NCBI RefSeq assembly: GCF_036373705.1
Contig: NC_089866.1
Location: forward strand, 19,871,501-19,935,500
Source: Amia ocellicauda
Taxonomy: Eukaryota; Chordata; Actinopteri; Amiiformes; Amiidae
Length of the DNA stretch: 64,000 nt
Direction: 5' to 3'
Under the pieces are notes generated by a model. That model had not been told where the DNA came from. It was given only the letters and a program-made list of their open reading frames with translations, and did no database searches. Made by a program: the position numbers and the translations under genes. Shown here piece by piece: positions 35,930-46,895 of the stretch (within the stretch, counting starts at the first letter, position 1; every line of letters begins with the position of its first letter).

Positions 35930-36120
35930 TTTGTGCTAGGATGTATGCTTTGTATTTGTTTTATTAACTGTACTTGTGCACTTTTGTAATTCTTTAATTG
36001 TCCTTTGGATTAATGCTTCATATGAACTTGTATTGCATTGTATTCCTGTTCTTTTGTACATGTAACCTGTAAGTCACCCTGGATAAGGCTGTCTGCCAAT
36101 AAGTTACTAACTAACTAACT
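35930..36120 (+). repeat. L2-type LINE 3' tail, plus strand
   Basis: Contains CTAGGATGTATGCTTTG and then CACCCTGGATAAGGCTGTCTG followed by ACTA repeats. This is the 3' end of the same LINE family as at 36850 and, inverted, at 2468 and 38714. Confidence 0.6.
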
Positions 36121-36559
36121 AAATAATACTAATACTTAAGACAATGCCCTCTTCTCCCCCCTGCTAAGCGAATCTTTCCCCCACGCCACCAGAAGTTTAT
36201 TGGCATGTGGACTACAGGTAAGTCAAAGACCTCTCTTTTTCCACCCCAGCTATCACCTTTTACAGCAGGTGGCAATAACCACCGGGGGGGTGATGCCAGT
36301 GTGTAATTTTTTTATACCCTGCTCAATGGAGCTGCGTGACTGCTTAATCCAGCGCAGTAACGGCTGTTCCCTGTTTAGTTCAGGTAATGAAAAACATGCA
36401 ATTAATCAAAGGAACACAAGAAGTTTGGAACAATAAGTAAATCAAAACCCACAATAATAAGCGACTACAAAGGAAAGAAGAACAATGCGATCGATAGTGA
36501 AAAATAAATGGTGCACACAATAAGTTGGGCAAGTCAATAACAAAGTGTCATAGAGTGAA

Positions 36560-36985
36560 ACTCAACTTTAAGTGGTGGAACAACTTTCCCTGGTCACAGT
36601 CCCTGAACACCTTCTAGTATCTTCTCAAGACACACCTGTTCAGACTGTACAAGTGATACGGCACCCTGGGCGCCTGGACAGCTCAGTACTCTTGCTCTCA
36701 TGCCCTTTCTAATTGACCTATGCTCCATCCTACTCTCAATTTCCTATATCCTTTTAGAACTCCATCATTCAACCGTTGCTCCTCCTGTGCCTACCCCACC
36801 CTTCAGCACATACTGGGACATAACTGTATTACGTCTGCACTTCTTAGCTCGTTTGTATTAGGATGTATGCTTATTGTGTTGTGTACTGATTGTATTACTC
36901 CACATTAAAATGCTTTGAAAATGTTTCTAGTGTTAACTATAAGCTGGCCTGGGTAAGCGCAACTACTAAGAAAGAAATGTAATTC
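36560..36985 (+). mobile_element. L2-type LINE fragment (ORF2 C-terminus and 3' tail)
   Basis: Broken frames read WNNFPWSQSLNTF then LLKTHLFRLYK, the usual C-terminal signature of fish L2-type ORF2. It is followed by a UTR with TTAGGATGTATGCTTATTG and a tail like GGCCTGGGTAAGCGC. Only the last few hundred bases are present, as for a 5'-truncated insertion. Confidence 0.6.
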
Positions 36986-38658
36986 ATAATAGGACTGATG
37001 TGCGTCAATGGTGTCTTTTATTTCTTTCTCTTGGGAATGATAGGTGGGGTGTGGACGTTGAAGAGATCATTGTTGTGTTCAGACTACACAAGGATGGCAA
37101 TAGAGAAGGCTTCATCACATGTTGACCCTTGGCATCTACTCCAGAAAATCCTTTAACAATCGTCTCCTTGACTATGCATTCACAACTGCTATGTTTAATC
37201 TTAGCCGAGAGTGCTGTAAGAGGTCCTTGAATGGAACAAAAGTGAGAGGGCTGAATATCCCTTCTGCCGACAGTGCAGGTATTTGGCTTTCAGAGATGAT
37301 GTGCTTTTTTTTGTCTTAACATGGAGCTGATTTACTGTACACACCACACACAGGGAACCAGAACTTGCCAAGCGTGTTGTCCAGAAGCCGCGTGTCGGGC
37401 TGTTGTTTGACGAGAGTGTAACACCAGACAAAGAGGAGGAACAGACCGCCTGTTGGGAATCGCAAGCAGGCTGTTAGCTGAGATCAGACACCGCTGAAAC
37501 ACAACCAAGACACACACTTCGCAGAGCTGCAAGAAGATGCAGCATTTATATGAAAGAGACTGTGTAGAACTGAATTTACGGCAGAGTTAGGAGGCCTACC
37601 TCCAGAAGGCTGTCAAATCTGATTGCTTGGCTGTGTTTCAGTTCTTCGAGGTGTTGTACTGTTCCTTTGTTTTTTCTAAACAGTTAGTGAGTAGATAGTC
37701 ATGTGTGCTGTCACTTTTCAACAGCGAAATGAGCGAGGACTACTCTTTCTGCTAGTTAGTTACATTGTGCCATAATATTGTGCAACAGCCCCACAGTACA
37801 GGGACGTGAATCTTCTGGTGATACCTGTATTAAAGCCAGCCTTGCCAAGCAAAGTATTGTATTCCATAAAGGTATGTTTATCTTTCTATTTTGCAACAAG
37901 CTGAACTTGTAAGTACAAATACCGTAAGTACTGACAAATGTAATGAACTTGTGTGCACCATTGTTTTAAAAATGCAAATACAGGTTTCATTATTGCAAGT
38001 TCAATTTCACCATAGTGAACCTTTGTACAATGTCTAAATCACTCCTGCACTATTTATCTTTCAGAGCTTTTGCATAACCCAGAGTGAAAATGAGTGTCTA
38101 AATCTCTCAGAGCCCGTAGGTAATATATTATAACACATGTATGGCATTGAATGAGGGGAATATTGCATTAACTAAGTGTGTGTGTGTCTGTGTTTGTGTG
38201 TTGAGAGGGGGTAGGAGGGAGTTTTGTGTTCCCTAGGGTGCTCTCAGTAATTAAGCCCCTTATCGGTGCCTCCTGTGTGGGGCCTGTTTTTCCAGGGAAT
38301 TATTCTGAGATGGACATGTCCTTTAAAAGTCAAGGAAAGTTTCCCACAGTAATGACCTTCATTCCCTAGATTGCAGCTGGCAGTAGGCACTGGGGCTGAC
38401 TAAGTCTGAGCTCACTTCAGTGATAAAGGAGATGAGCTCTCCCCACAGCAGGCTAACTCATTACAGCCATTATAGCTTGTGGAGTTGCTCTGTGAATCCT
38501 TATTCCCTGCAGTGGTTGGACAGTTGTGAGTTGTCCCATGTAGAAGTTGGGCTATATAATGTTTTATATTAACTGAAGAAAATTATACTAATATTAGCAT
38601 TAGAAATAATAGCATGTATACAGAATTAGCAAATTGGATTTATCAAGCTACCAAAAGC

Positions 38659-38659
<1 letters not shown>
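36986..38659. other. Intergenic, nothing recognised
   Basis: No gene, RNA or repeat boundary recognised, apart from a short (GT)n run near 38178. Confidence 0.4.
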
Positions 38660-38713
<54 letters not shown>

Positions 38714-38850
38714 TATTAGCAGACGCCCTTATCCAGGTTGACTTACAAAATATAAGCACAATACAAAGTACAATAATACAGTGCAGTTCAAGGCATAAAA
38801 CATTACAAATTCCATTTTACATATTACAGTACAATTCAAACCATAATACA
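38660..38850 (-). repeat. (TAT)n microsatellite plus L2-type tail, minus strand
   Basis: About eighteen TAT units (38660-38713) run straight into GCAGACGCCCTTATCCAGG and TACAGTGCAGTTCA. The arrangement is the same as at 2384-2620: the microsatellite sits at the element's 3' end. Confidence 0.75.
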
Positions 38851-39086
38851 TTTTACAAATGTTAAGGTACATACTCTAGAAGTTCCTCTCTCAGCTTCCA
38901 CTTCTGTTTTTCTATTATAAGAGAACACCCCATGGACGAACAGCCCACACGTTTCTGCCAGTTTGCTTAGTTTCTGTTTGTTGATTTCCTGTTCTTCTCT
39001 CAAGATGTTACCTCTTTGGCCATCATTAAAGAAAACCGTGAGATTGGGCAGTTTGTATGCCATGACAGGAAGTCACCTGGTTGTGT

Positions 39087-39175
39087 GTTGTTGCCACGAA
39101 AAAAAAACAAAAAAACATTGTAGTCAAAGACCATTTGTAGTTCTTTTGGGTAATCTTGCAATACGACAGAACTGG
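39087..39175 (+). repeat. Outer inverted repeat, left copy
   Basis: The core at about 39128-39175 matches the reverse complement of 48796-48843 at about 41 of 48 positions, and both are preceded by GTTGTTGCCACGAAA. The pair lies outside the two ends of the DIRS-like element. Family unknown. Confidence 0.6.
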
Positions 39176-39617
39176 ATAATAACTGAACCTATATCGCTCC
39201 TGCGAAGACTGATATATTTCATTTGTGTTGTGATTAAACAAAAAACAAATGCTGCCACAAAATATACTATTTAGAAACATGTACCAGACAAAGTGCTAAT
39301 AGCAAGTGTTGCCGGAGTTCCCTGCTCGGCATTCGAACCACCAACCACAGGAACCGCAGCCACTCCAGCACAGTAGAGTGTACTGTACTGACTTTTTTGA
39401 TGAGTGGTTAGGTCACTTGTAATGTGCTCATATACCATATGAGCCCCAGTTCACTAGCTAATGGGAACTGCAAGTGTGTCAGACATTGTCCACATTTACT
39501 TTAACCTTGGTCTTAAGCATAAACATATATTACAATGTTTGAGCCATGTAAACAAAACTGTGCACAGTATGAGAATGATAGGTTGCGAATGCAACCCCGG
39601 TTATCTGAAAAAGGAAG

Positions 39618-39755
39618 CACTGCCCAAGGGGGAGGGGTCTATGTGCACTGCCGTAGGAACCTGATCGAAACGTCACTCTATCAAAGCTGCCACTAGCCAA
39701 TGCGCTTGTCACTCAGAACAGGTCCCTTCCCACATCCTGTTCCATAAAACGTGAC
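39618..39755. repeat. DIRS-like inverted terminal repeat, left
   Basis: About 138 bp; pairs with 48425-48558 in inverted orientation, including ACTGCCGTA, CGAAACGTCACTC and CAGAACAGGTCCCTTCCCA. Confidence 0.85.
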
Positions 39756-40241
39756 CTCCTGTAGGGCCACACCTTAGCTCCCCAGTAGCGAGGACCGTAG
39801 TCACGCTCTTACCGGGAACTGTCTAGAATCAGCATATACAAATGGGGCTACAGAGGTTAACTCTTACGTCCTCCGCTTACAATAGCAAGGCCGGCTGCTC
39901 TACTAGTGCAGCTAGGAATGAGGCCCTATCTACTTGCACAATATCTGGCGCGGGCAATCAAGCAATTTGTGCGGCCTGCGCACATTATCATGGCAGTGGA
40001 ACCCTGAACCATAGGAACGGGGCAACAGACCCAATGAAAAACAACAGAATATATAGCCAGCTAGTCAACAGAGTAGCCGAGCTGAACAACAATATGCAAT
40101 ATGTACATATCGCGTGACAGCAAGACCTTCATGCTGTCAGCGTGCAGCATAGGAGCATCCTACTGAATACTGAATAACTACACTGAATAGTGCAGAGTGG
40201 AAGAGCTCTATTGTGCTGACAATTAGATTTCATACAAACTA

Positions 40242-40790
40242 ACTATATACACCATGGGGCGCAGGAGCCTGCTCATGCGCCACACGTGGGACATCAGAGT
40301 GGTGGCCACTTGCTCCACTAACAAAGCTAAGACCGAGGCCAAACCAGCTCTATAATGTCATCACAAATGAAAACTATATACATTGCAGGGAGCAGGAAAC
40401 TTTTCATGTGCTTCCTGCACAACCACAGAAGCGCTGACCGCCAGCCCTGCTAGCATAGCTAGGAGCAAGGCCACACCAGCTTGACTGTGTCGTGACAAAC
40501 AAATTATTTACATCACGGGGCGCAGGAGCTGGCTCATGCGCCACATGTGGAACACAGGAACAGTTGACACCTGCTGAATAGCACAGCTCCCGCAGGGCAA
40601 CTACAGCTTTTACCGTGTGAATAAATGAACTATGTACAAAGCGGGGCACTGGAGAAGCTCAAGCGCCCTCCGCTGGAGGACAAGAGCAGCGGTCCCTTGT
40701 GTACATAGCCAGAGCCGGCCACAGACCTGCTGACCAAGGAACTATGTGCATAGCGAGGCAGCGAAACTCCAGCGCCATCAGCCTGACATG
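40242..40790 (-). repeat. Degenerate tandem array of about 128-bp units
   Basis: Unit starts marked by AACTAT(A/G)TACA-like words fall at 40242, 40372, 40502, 40628 and 40740, that is 130, 130, 126 and 112 bp apart. Each is followed by a GGGGCGCAGGAG-like block and, later, an AGC-rich GCTAGC/GCTAAG block. The last unit merges with what looks like RNase H coding sequence on the minus strand, so the array may have grown from that part of the element. Confidence 0.7.
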
Positions 40791-40799
40791 AGCTTTCAG

Positions 40800-41353
40800 T
40801 CGGAAAAGGGAGAGACACGTGCGTATGAAGGCAACTCTCTCTGGCACCAAAGGTGCAGTCCGACTAACTGTGCCTGCTGAGTTGGCATCAGACGGCTCTT
40901 CTCTCGATTGACCCAGAGGCCCAATTCGGAGAGGTGGCCTAAAATCAGGTTAGTGTTTCTGAACCTGCTCCCTTGAGTGAGAACAAACCAGCCAGTTGTC
41001 TAGATAATTGAGGACGCGGACTTGGAAAAAGTGCGTGGGGCTAGCGACAGGCCAAAGGGGAGAACAGCAAACTCGAATGCCCGGTGCTCGAAGGCGAAGC
41101 GGAGAAACTCCCTGTGCTGCCCCGGAGGGGGAACTTCGCGGATTGCTAGCTTCTCCAGGAGAGCGGTGATTTTGACACAAAGCGCCGCACACTGCAACGG
41201 GTCCCTCACTTGCATCCACACCACGCCCTGGAAGGGGGGTGGACGTGTCTGAAATTGTAGGAAGTAGCCAACTGATATAATTTGGAGCACCCAATAGTCT
41301 TGGGTGTGGAGTTGCCAATTTGAGAGTTGCTGGGGGGTGTAAGGGTGGGCCAA
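40800..41353 (-). pseudogene. DIRS-like reverse transcriptase / RNase H remnant
   Basis: The minus strand reads LSNWQLHTQDYWVLQ and, after a jump, FLRFAFEHRAFEFAVLPFG with LSLAPRTFSK. A shifted frame follows with VRVLNYLDNWLVCSHS and, further on, GLWVNREKSRLMPTQQ. The segment with the first catalytic aspartate of the palm is missing between VPPPGQH and FLRFAF. The catalytic YLDD has become YLDN. With the frameshift near 41020, the enzyme is clearly inactive. Confidence 0.75.
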
Positions 41354-41421
41354 AGGCTGCTGGAATGCCTCATGGACGGGGCTCGAGTGGTGGAGGAGGT
41401 GGGGTCAGGCCAGGTCCCCTC

Positions 41422-41793
41422 CTACCATGAGATCGGTCTGGCCTGTGCCCTGGGCTGTGGCCTGGGAGCTGTGGTCGGGGGGCCGCCCCGCCGGCGAGCT
41501 GCCGCTGACTGCCTGTGCTGCTGGGGCTGGGGTGGAATGGGATAAACCCGTGCCAGCTGCAGGGACTGCTCCCTCTCCTGGAGGGTGCATGTCAGAATCT
41601 CCTCAACAGAGGGGCCAAAAGTGAAGCCCAGCGAGATTGGGGTGTCCATGAGGCGAGTCCTGTCCGCCTCAGGAACCCGCCATGAATGGGACAGCCAGAG
41701 CTGGCGGCACACCACCACAATGGCTACCAGATATCGCCCAGTCACCCTTGCCCCCTGACGCATCACTTTGACGAGCTGGTCAGCTGCCGCTGC
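41422..41793 (-). pseudogene. DIRS-like gag, 3' part
   Basis: The minus strand reads EIAAAADQLVKVMRQGARV, then CRQLWLSHSWRVPEADRTRL and MDTPISLGFTFGPSVEEIL, ending in a Gln/Pro/Arg-rich tail. The order (helical block, xLWL, acid-rich, DxPxS...F) is that of fish DIRS gag proteins. It is the continuation of the gag interrupted at 46896. The open frame extends a little to the right of 41793 only because it runs into the LINE. Confidence 0.7.
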
Positions 41794-41808
41794 TATCTCA
41801 GAGATAGG
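41794..41808. repeat. Target-site duplication of the Tx1-type LINE, left
   Basis: TATCTCAGAGATAGG, identical over 15 bp to 46881-46895. Confidence 0.95.
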
Positions 41809-42359
41809 ACTCGGGTTTCCCTCCAATTGTGAGAGAAACCTTTGTCCAGCAGGGGGCATCGAACTGTATTTGACAGTCTTTTTCTTTTCCTTGCAGGGAG
41901 CTGATCCATCAGGCCAGACCAGATGAGACGGGGAGGTGCCGGTTGACAGTGCTGCAGAGTCCTGGGTCCTTGGAGCGGTCCGGAGGCCGAGGCAAGCAGA
42001 GATTGGGACGGACCGGGAGCGACAGGGGACCTAGCCAGAGGAGTCGGCGGACTCCTCACGGAGTGGGTCCCATCCAGAAGCCCGGCCGACCATCTACCCA
42101 GAGCCCGGCCTGACCAGGACTGCTCCCCGCTGACGTCACCAGCCAGGATCCAGGAGAGGCCTCGGATTCCAGGGACCGACCAGGCCGATCGGCGAACATC
42201 CCTGAGGGAGGCCTCCTGCAGCCAGGGCCCGGACTTCTCCCCGCAAGGCCCGCTCCCTGCAAGAGCCCCGGAGGTGGAAGCTGCTCCCCAGCCAGGTGGA
42301 CTTGCCCCGACCTCCGGATTGAGAGCCTCTGGACCCTTTCCCAGGTAGGAAAGTGCAGC

Positions 42360-43838
42360 ATGGCCCAGCGAACCGCCGGTGCGAGGCGCCACAATGTGGT
42401 GCGCTTCAGCCGTGAGGCTGGAGCCGAGACCACGGCCCTCACCCGGCTGGAGTTCAGCAGGTCCGTGCTGCAGAGGGGCCTGGGCTTCGTCCCTTCTGAG
42501 CTGAACTGCGTGGTGAAACTGCCTGGACCTAGGGTTGTGTTTGAGGTGAGTTTTAAGAACCCTCAAGTGCTGGAGTGTTTTTGGAATATCTATAGAGAGA
42601 AAAAAGAATGTATGCCCCTGAGTGACTTTGTGGTCGACGCCCTGACTGATAGAGAAATTAAAATCGTTACTATTCAGTTTTATAATGAAGCAGTGGCAGA
42701 GTACGATGTAGAGGTATGGCTGAGGAGACACTGTGAGATCCTGTCAGAAAGCAAGAGAGTCAATGACGAGGATGGGGTTTGGACCGGTGCTCGACGGTGG
42801 CAGGTGCGCCTGCAGGTGGAAGTGGCCGCCATCGGCGGAGTATGCCACCTGCCGAGCACCGTAGTTTTAGGTGCAAATAGGGGGCTTGTCTTCTACCATG
42901 GCATGCCCAAATTGTGTAGGAACTGCGGGGCCCTGGGTCATTTAGCCGCAGCCTGCACTGTTATTAAGTGCAAGGTCTGTGGCGGAGAACATCTGACCAG
43001 GGCCTGCAAGCAGGAGAGGGCCTGCAACCTGTGCGGTGGGGGAGGGCACCTTTTTAGGAATTGCCCCTCCTCCTATGCAAATAGGGCGCGGGCCCTCGGG
43101 GGTGGTGGAGAGACAGAAAACCAAGTGGAGGCTCCTTTAACGCAGATTCCCCTAGACAGGGGTAGAGAGGAAACAGTCCTCAGGAGTCTCATAGGCTCCC
43201 TCTCCGACTCTGGGTCGGAAGTGGAGGCAGAGGGGGAGTGGACAGTTGTGGCGGGGAAGAGGAGAAGGATGGACAAGAGGAGCATGGGTGGGGGGGGTGC
43301 GAAGAGCAAGAGGTTCAATTCTGCTGGCTCTCCCCCCCCCGCCAGCTCCCCCCCCGCTGCAGAGACCTCCCCCTCTCAGTTTTACACGCCCCACTCCGAG
43401 TCCGGAGCGGAGAGTTGTGGGCCTTCTCCACTCCCCCCAGTGGGCAGCCTGGTGGAGGACAGGCCCCAAAATAGTAACATCCCTCCAGCCCCACAACCGA
43501 GACTCTCTCAGGGGAGGGGACAGGTATGCCCTCCCGGCAGTAGTGGGAGAGCCGCAGGTCCTCAGGAGAGGAGAGTCAGCGCCAGTGTCTTCTGCCAAGA
43601 AGACCTCAGGGCCGCAATGGCAGAGTCACTGGTGCTGAGGGAGGAGGCCTGCGGCAACAGACAGCCAGGAAGGGAGAAACCACCCCTTCCCCCACCCTTA
43701 GTTAAAAGAACGACTAGCGGGGTCTATCCAGTCCTCTCCTCAGTCGCACACAAGGCCTCTGCCCTGCCATCTGCTCGTCGGGCCTCGGCTACAAGGGAAC
43801 CAGGGAGAACCTCCAGCACCGCGGGCCCTGAGCCCTGA
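42360..43838 (+). CDS. Tx1-type LINE ORF1 protein, intact, 492 residues
   Basis: Open from ATG to stop. The N-terminal 180 residues are the conserved ORF1 region. Three CCHC zinc knuckles follow: C186-C189-H194-C199, C204-C207-H211-C216 and C222-C225-H230-C235. The last 250 residues are Pro/Ser/Arg-rich and low in complexity. Such proteins bind the element's RNA in the retrotransposition particle. The frame is undamaged, unlike ORF2 next to it. There is no sign that it has been taken over by the host. Confidence 0.85.
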   Translation: MAQRTAGARRHNVVRFSREAGAETTALTRLEFSRSVLQRGLGFVPSELNCVVKLPGPRVVFEVSFKNPQVLECFWNIYREKKECMPLSDFVVDALTDREIKIVTIQFYNEAVAEYDVEVWLRRHCEILSESKRVNDEDGVWTGARRWQVRLQVEVAAIGGVCHLPSTVVLGANRGLVFYHGMPKLCRNCGALGHLAAACTVIKCKVCGGEHLTRACKQERACNLCGGGGHLFRNCPSSYANRARALGGGGETENQVEAPLTQIPLDRGREETVLRSLIGSLSDSGSEVEAEGEWTVVAGKRRRMDKRSMGGGGAKSKRFNSAGSPPPASSPPAAETSPSQFYTPHSESGAESCGPSPLPPVGSLVEDRPQNSNIPPAPQPRLSQGRGQVCPPGSSGRAAGPQERRVSASVFCQEDLRAAMAESLVLREEACGNRQPGREKPPLPPPLVKRTTSGVYPVLSSVAHKASALPSARRASATREPGRTSSTAGPEP

Positions 43839-43869
43839 AGCTCCTGAAGAACCCATTCATAGAAGTAAA

Positions 43870-46346
43870 AAAATGTAGGGTGATAGAGGCGGGCAGGTTG
43901 GCCAGCCTCGACCTTAAATACAAGGGGCTGTATTGAGGCTGGTCAATGTCTATACCCCACCAGCCAGAGAGAGAGAGTCCTCTTTCTCCCTCAGCTACGC
44001 CCGCTCCTGATCGGCACCTTACCGGTTATCATTTCAGGTGATTTCAACTGTGCTCTGAGGGATGTAGACCGGAGTAAGCCCCGCAACGATAGATCCAGCA
44101 GGGACCTGGCTGCGTTCGTGGAGGACTTTGAACTTTGCGACGCAGGTCGGGACCTGGTCCCTTTGTTCACCTGGGTGAGTTCTTCTGGCTCCTCCTTCTC
44201 CAGGATAGATCTCGTCCTCCTCAGTAAGCCACTGGAGAGGACCGCCATGTCTTCGGTGGTGGTCTTCTTTTCAGACCACAGGCTCCTGACGACAGAGGTG
44301 CTCATTCCGAGCACACGGGAGTCGGGGCCTGGGGTCTGGAAGCTCAACACCTCTCTGCTCGATGACCCTCGTGTTATTAAGACCTTTAGCAGACGCCTCG
44401 AGGAGTGGAGGACCCTGAAGGACCTTTTTGATTCTCCCATAGAGTGGTGGGAGATGGTGAAGAAAAGGACCAAGGGCTACTTCATTCAGCTGGGGAAACG
44501 GAAAGCTCGCGAGAGGTGGGCAAGATATTCCCATCTAAACGCCCGCCTCCAGCACCTGAGTCTTTTACAGCTCAGAGGCTTCGACCTAGCTGAGGAGGTG
44601 GCCCGGGTCAAACTGAGTCTCTCCGCCCTCTATCGGGAGGAGCAAGAAAAGATCAAGGTCCTTTCCAGGGTCCGCATCATGGAGGACGACGAGAAGTGCA
44701 GCCGTTTCTTCTTCAAGAAAACGAAGGAGAGGCGGCCTGCAAATGCCCTCCATGATCGACTCCTCAGGGCAGGAGGTGGAGGGCAGAGAGGCTGTTGAGA
44801 CAGTGGTGCGGGACTTCTACAGGGAGTTGTACGATCAGAAGGTGGTGGATCAAAATCTGATCCATCACTTTCTGTCCCTGTTGGAGTCCCGCAACGAGGG
44901 GGACGAGGAGGCGGAGGAGGATCCAGAGATCACCACCACTGAACTCCCCCAGGTGATACAGAGTCTTAACTCTGGAAGGACACCTGGTCCCGATGGGATC
45001 CCTGCTGAATTCTATAAGATCTTTTGGGAGGTGCTTAAGGAAGATCTGGCTCAGGTCTTGGGGTCGATGTACAGAGAGGGTAGACTGGCCCCTTCTATGA
45101 AGAGGAGTATCCTCTCTCTTCTTCATAAGAAGGGAGATCCAAAGGATCTGAGGAACTGGCGGCCGGTCAGCCTCCTGTGCACCGACTACAAGATACTGGC
45201 CAAAGCACTGACGCTCCGTCTGCAGCGGCCACTCCCTCAAGTCGTGGGTCCCGACCAGGTCTGCGGTGCCCGGGGGAGATTGGCGGCCGACAACGCCATG
45301 CTGCTCAGGGATGTCATGGCCTACTCGAACGAGAGAGGGCTTCCCCTGGTCCTAATCAGCCTGGACCAGGAGAAAGCCTTCGACAGAGTGGGCCACGAAT
45401 ACCTGCAGCTCGTTATGGAGAGGATGGGTCTCGCTCTTGGCCTGAGGAAGTGGGTTAACCAGGATTATATTTCGGTTTGTCTGGGGGAGCAAAATGGAGA
45501 GGCTGAAGAGAGTGCAAATGGTGAAGGGTACCCTGGATGGAGGCAGGGGGGTCCCGGACAGTGTGGCTGATAAAGGTGCAGGGGCTGGCCTACGTGGTCA
45601 AGAACATCCAGGCTGCTGGCAAGAAAGTGAGTTTTATGAACCGCTTCTACTTTGCCAGCAGCCTGAGACCATTCGGCCTCTGCGCCATGGACAACACCAG
45701 GCCGAACTCGTGGGATCCCCCGCCGTTCTACAGGGCGCTCCGAGCCTTTGCGCTCGAAGTAGGCCTCCATAAAGTCGTGACCAGCCGGATAGAAGATTTC
45801 CCTCCCGAAACCTGATGGTTTATCTGGGCTAACGCTACGCACGTTTGCCTCAAAAATACGCAGAAAGATGTCTCCTGGATGGCTGTGAGTCGGTGTCTCC
45901 CCACCCGAGTGTTCATGCACAGAAGGGGCCTAGCCCCTTATGACATCTGCCCCTATAAGGGTTGCCTTGGGAAGGAGATGGAGGCTCACATCTTTAGAGA
46001 TTGCCCCTCCGCCTACAGGGTCTGGCTCCTGTTTTCCCCGTTCCTCCACAGGTTTGCCGTTCCTGCGCGGGCGACCGCCCAGCAGATCTTATATGGTCCT
46101 GCCAGGGGATTAACATCTTCCAACCTGAGGTGCTGGTGGCGTGTCGTCTGTGCAGTGAAGCAGGCCCTGTGGGAGGGACGGAATATCTGTCTATTCAATA
46201 AGCAGGAGCTGGACCCAATCGTCATCGCGCGGAGGGGCATGGTACTCGTGAGGGACTATGTCAATCTGGAGGTCCATCAGAGGGGCAAGGAGGAAGCCTA
46301 TAAGAACTGGCATATACAAGATCTGGGGGAGCTCAGGATCCCATGA
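43870..46346 (+). pseudogene. Tx1-type LINE ORF2 (endonuclease/RT), with deletions and frameshifts
   Basis: The first part of the apurinic endonuclease is missing: the sequence enters at VNVYTP and continues PVIISGDFNCALRDVDRS, RIDLVLLSKPL and SDHRLL. A frameshift at about 44750 leads to the RT (RTPGPDGIPAEFYK, NWRPVSLLCTDYKILAKAL, ISLDQEKAFDRVGHEYL). At about 45460-45540 the frame breaks and the palm with the xxDD box is absent; the text resumes at VQGLAYVVKNIQAAGKK. A stop at 45813 precedes the C-terminal part with a CCHC motif (CPYKGC...HIFRDC). At least four lesions make it inactive. Confidence 0.82.
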
Positions 46347-46812
46347 TGGGACCCACCTCCGTGGACGGTCATCTCCCCCTGCTGGAGCCCGAGTCCAAGA
46401 TCTTTTAATCTTTTTATGAATGATTGTCTTTTAAAATGACTTTTAAAAATGAATTTTAACTGTTTTTAAAGATTTAGTTGTTTTTAAAACACTAGTTGTT
46501 TTGGTTTAGTTTTGTTATATTTTTTTTGTCAAATACATTGACCGTTTTTGGATTTAATTTTAAATGCATTGGACCGTTTTGTTTTGTTTTTTATTTTTTA
46601 CCTTTTTAATTGTTTTTTTAAATTTGTCCAGTGCATTTTCAGTTATTTTCAATGTATTTGACTTTTATGTTGGTAGCAGTTTGCTTTAATCACGTTTGTT
46701 TTGTTGTTTTGTGCACTTGTTTATTTGAAGTTTAGTATTTTGTTTTCGTTAAATCACTAAGATTTTAAAATTTTTAAGTGATTTTAAGAATTGATTTTTA
46801 ATTTTTTTTAAT

Positions 46813-46880
46813 CATAAGTATTACAATTTGTTAGAATGTTTTTATTATTGACATGTAAAATACTCAAACCAATAAAACAG
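46813..46880 (+). other. 3' end of the Tx1-type LINE
   Basis: Ends in ATGTAAAATACTCAAACC and AATAAAACAG just before the right target duplication. A related sequence occurs at 59864-59930, evidence of a second, heavily truncated copy. Confidence 0.75.
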
Positions 46881-46895
46881 TATCTCAGAGATAGG
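46881..46895. repeat. Target-site duplication of the Tx1-type LINE, right
   Basis: Identical 15 bp to 41794-41808; marks the junction back to DIRS gag. Confidence 0.95.

Larger units (their letters stand above)
41809..46880 (+). mobile_element. Tx1-clade non-LTR retrotransposon (LINE), 5.07 kb
   Basis: Delimited exactly by a perfect 15-bp target duplication. Order: 5' UTR of about 0.55 kb, ORF1 with three CCHC knuckles, ORF2 with remnants of endonuclease, reverse transcriptase and a terminal CCHC motif, then a T-rich 3' UTR ending ACTCAAACCAATAAAACAG. Assignment to the Tx1 group rests on the ORF1 knuckle pattern with GMPKLCRNCG, on ISLDQEKAFDRVGHEYL in the RT and on the C-terminal HIFRDCPSAYRVW. 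The near-full length points to a fairly recent insertion, but ORF2 carries deletions, so the copy is immobile. Confidence 0.88.

Noticed and set aside
40242..40790. CRISPR-like array
   Set aside because: Units are degenerate, about 128 bp long without short constant repeats and spacers, and lie in a eukaryotic retroelement.
43152..43598. 148-codon minus-strand frame and plus-strand frames overlapping LINE ORF1
   Set aside because: Shadows of the Pro/Arg-rich ORF1 tail; no family resemblance.
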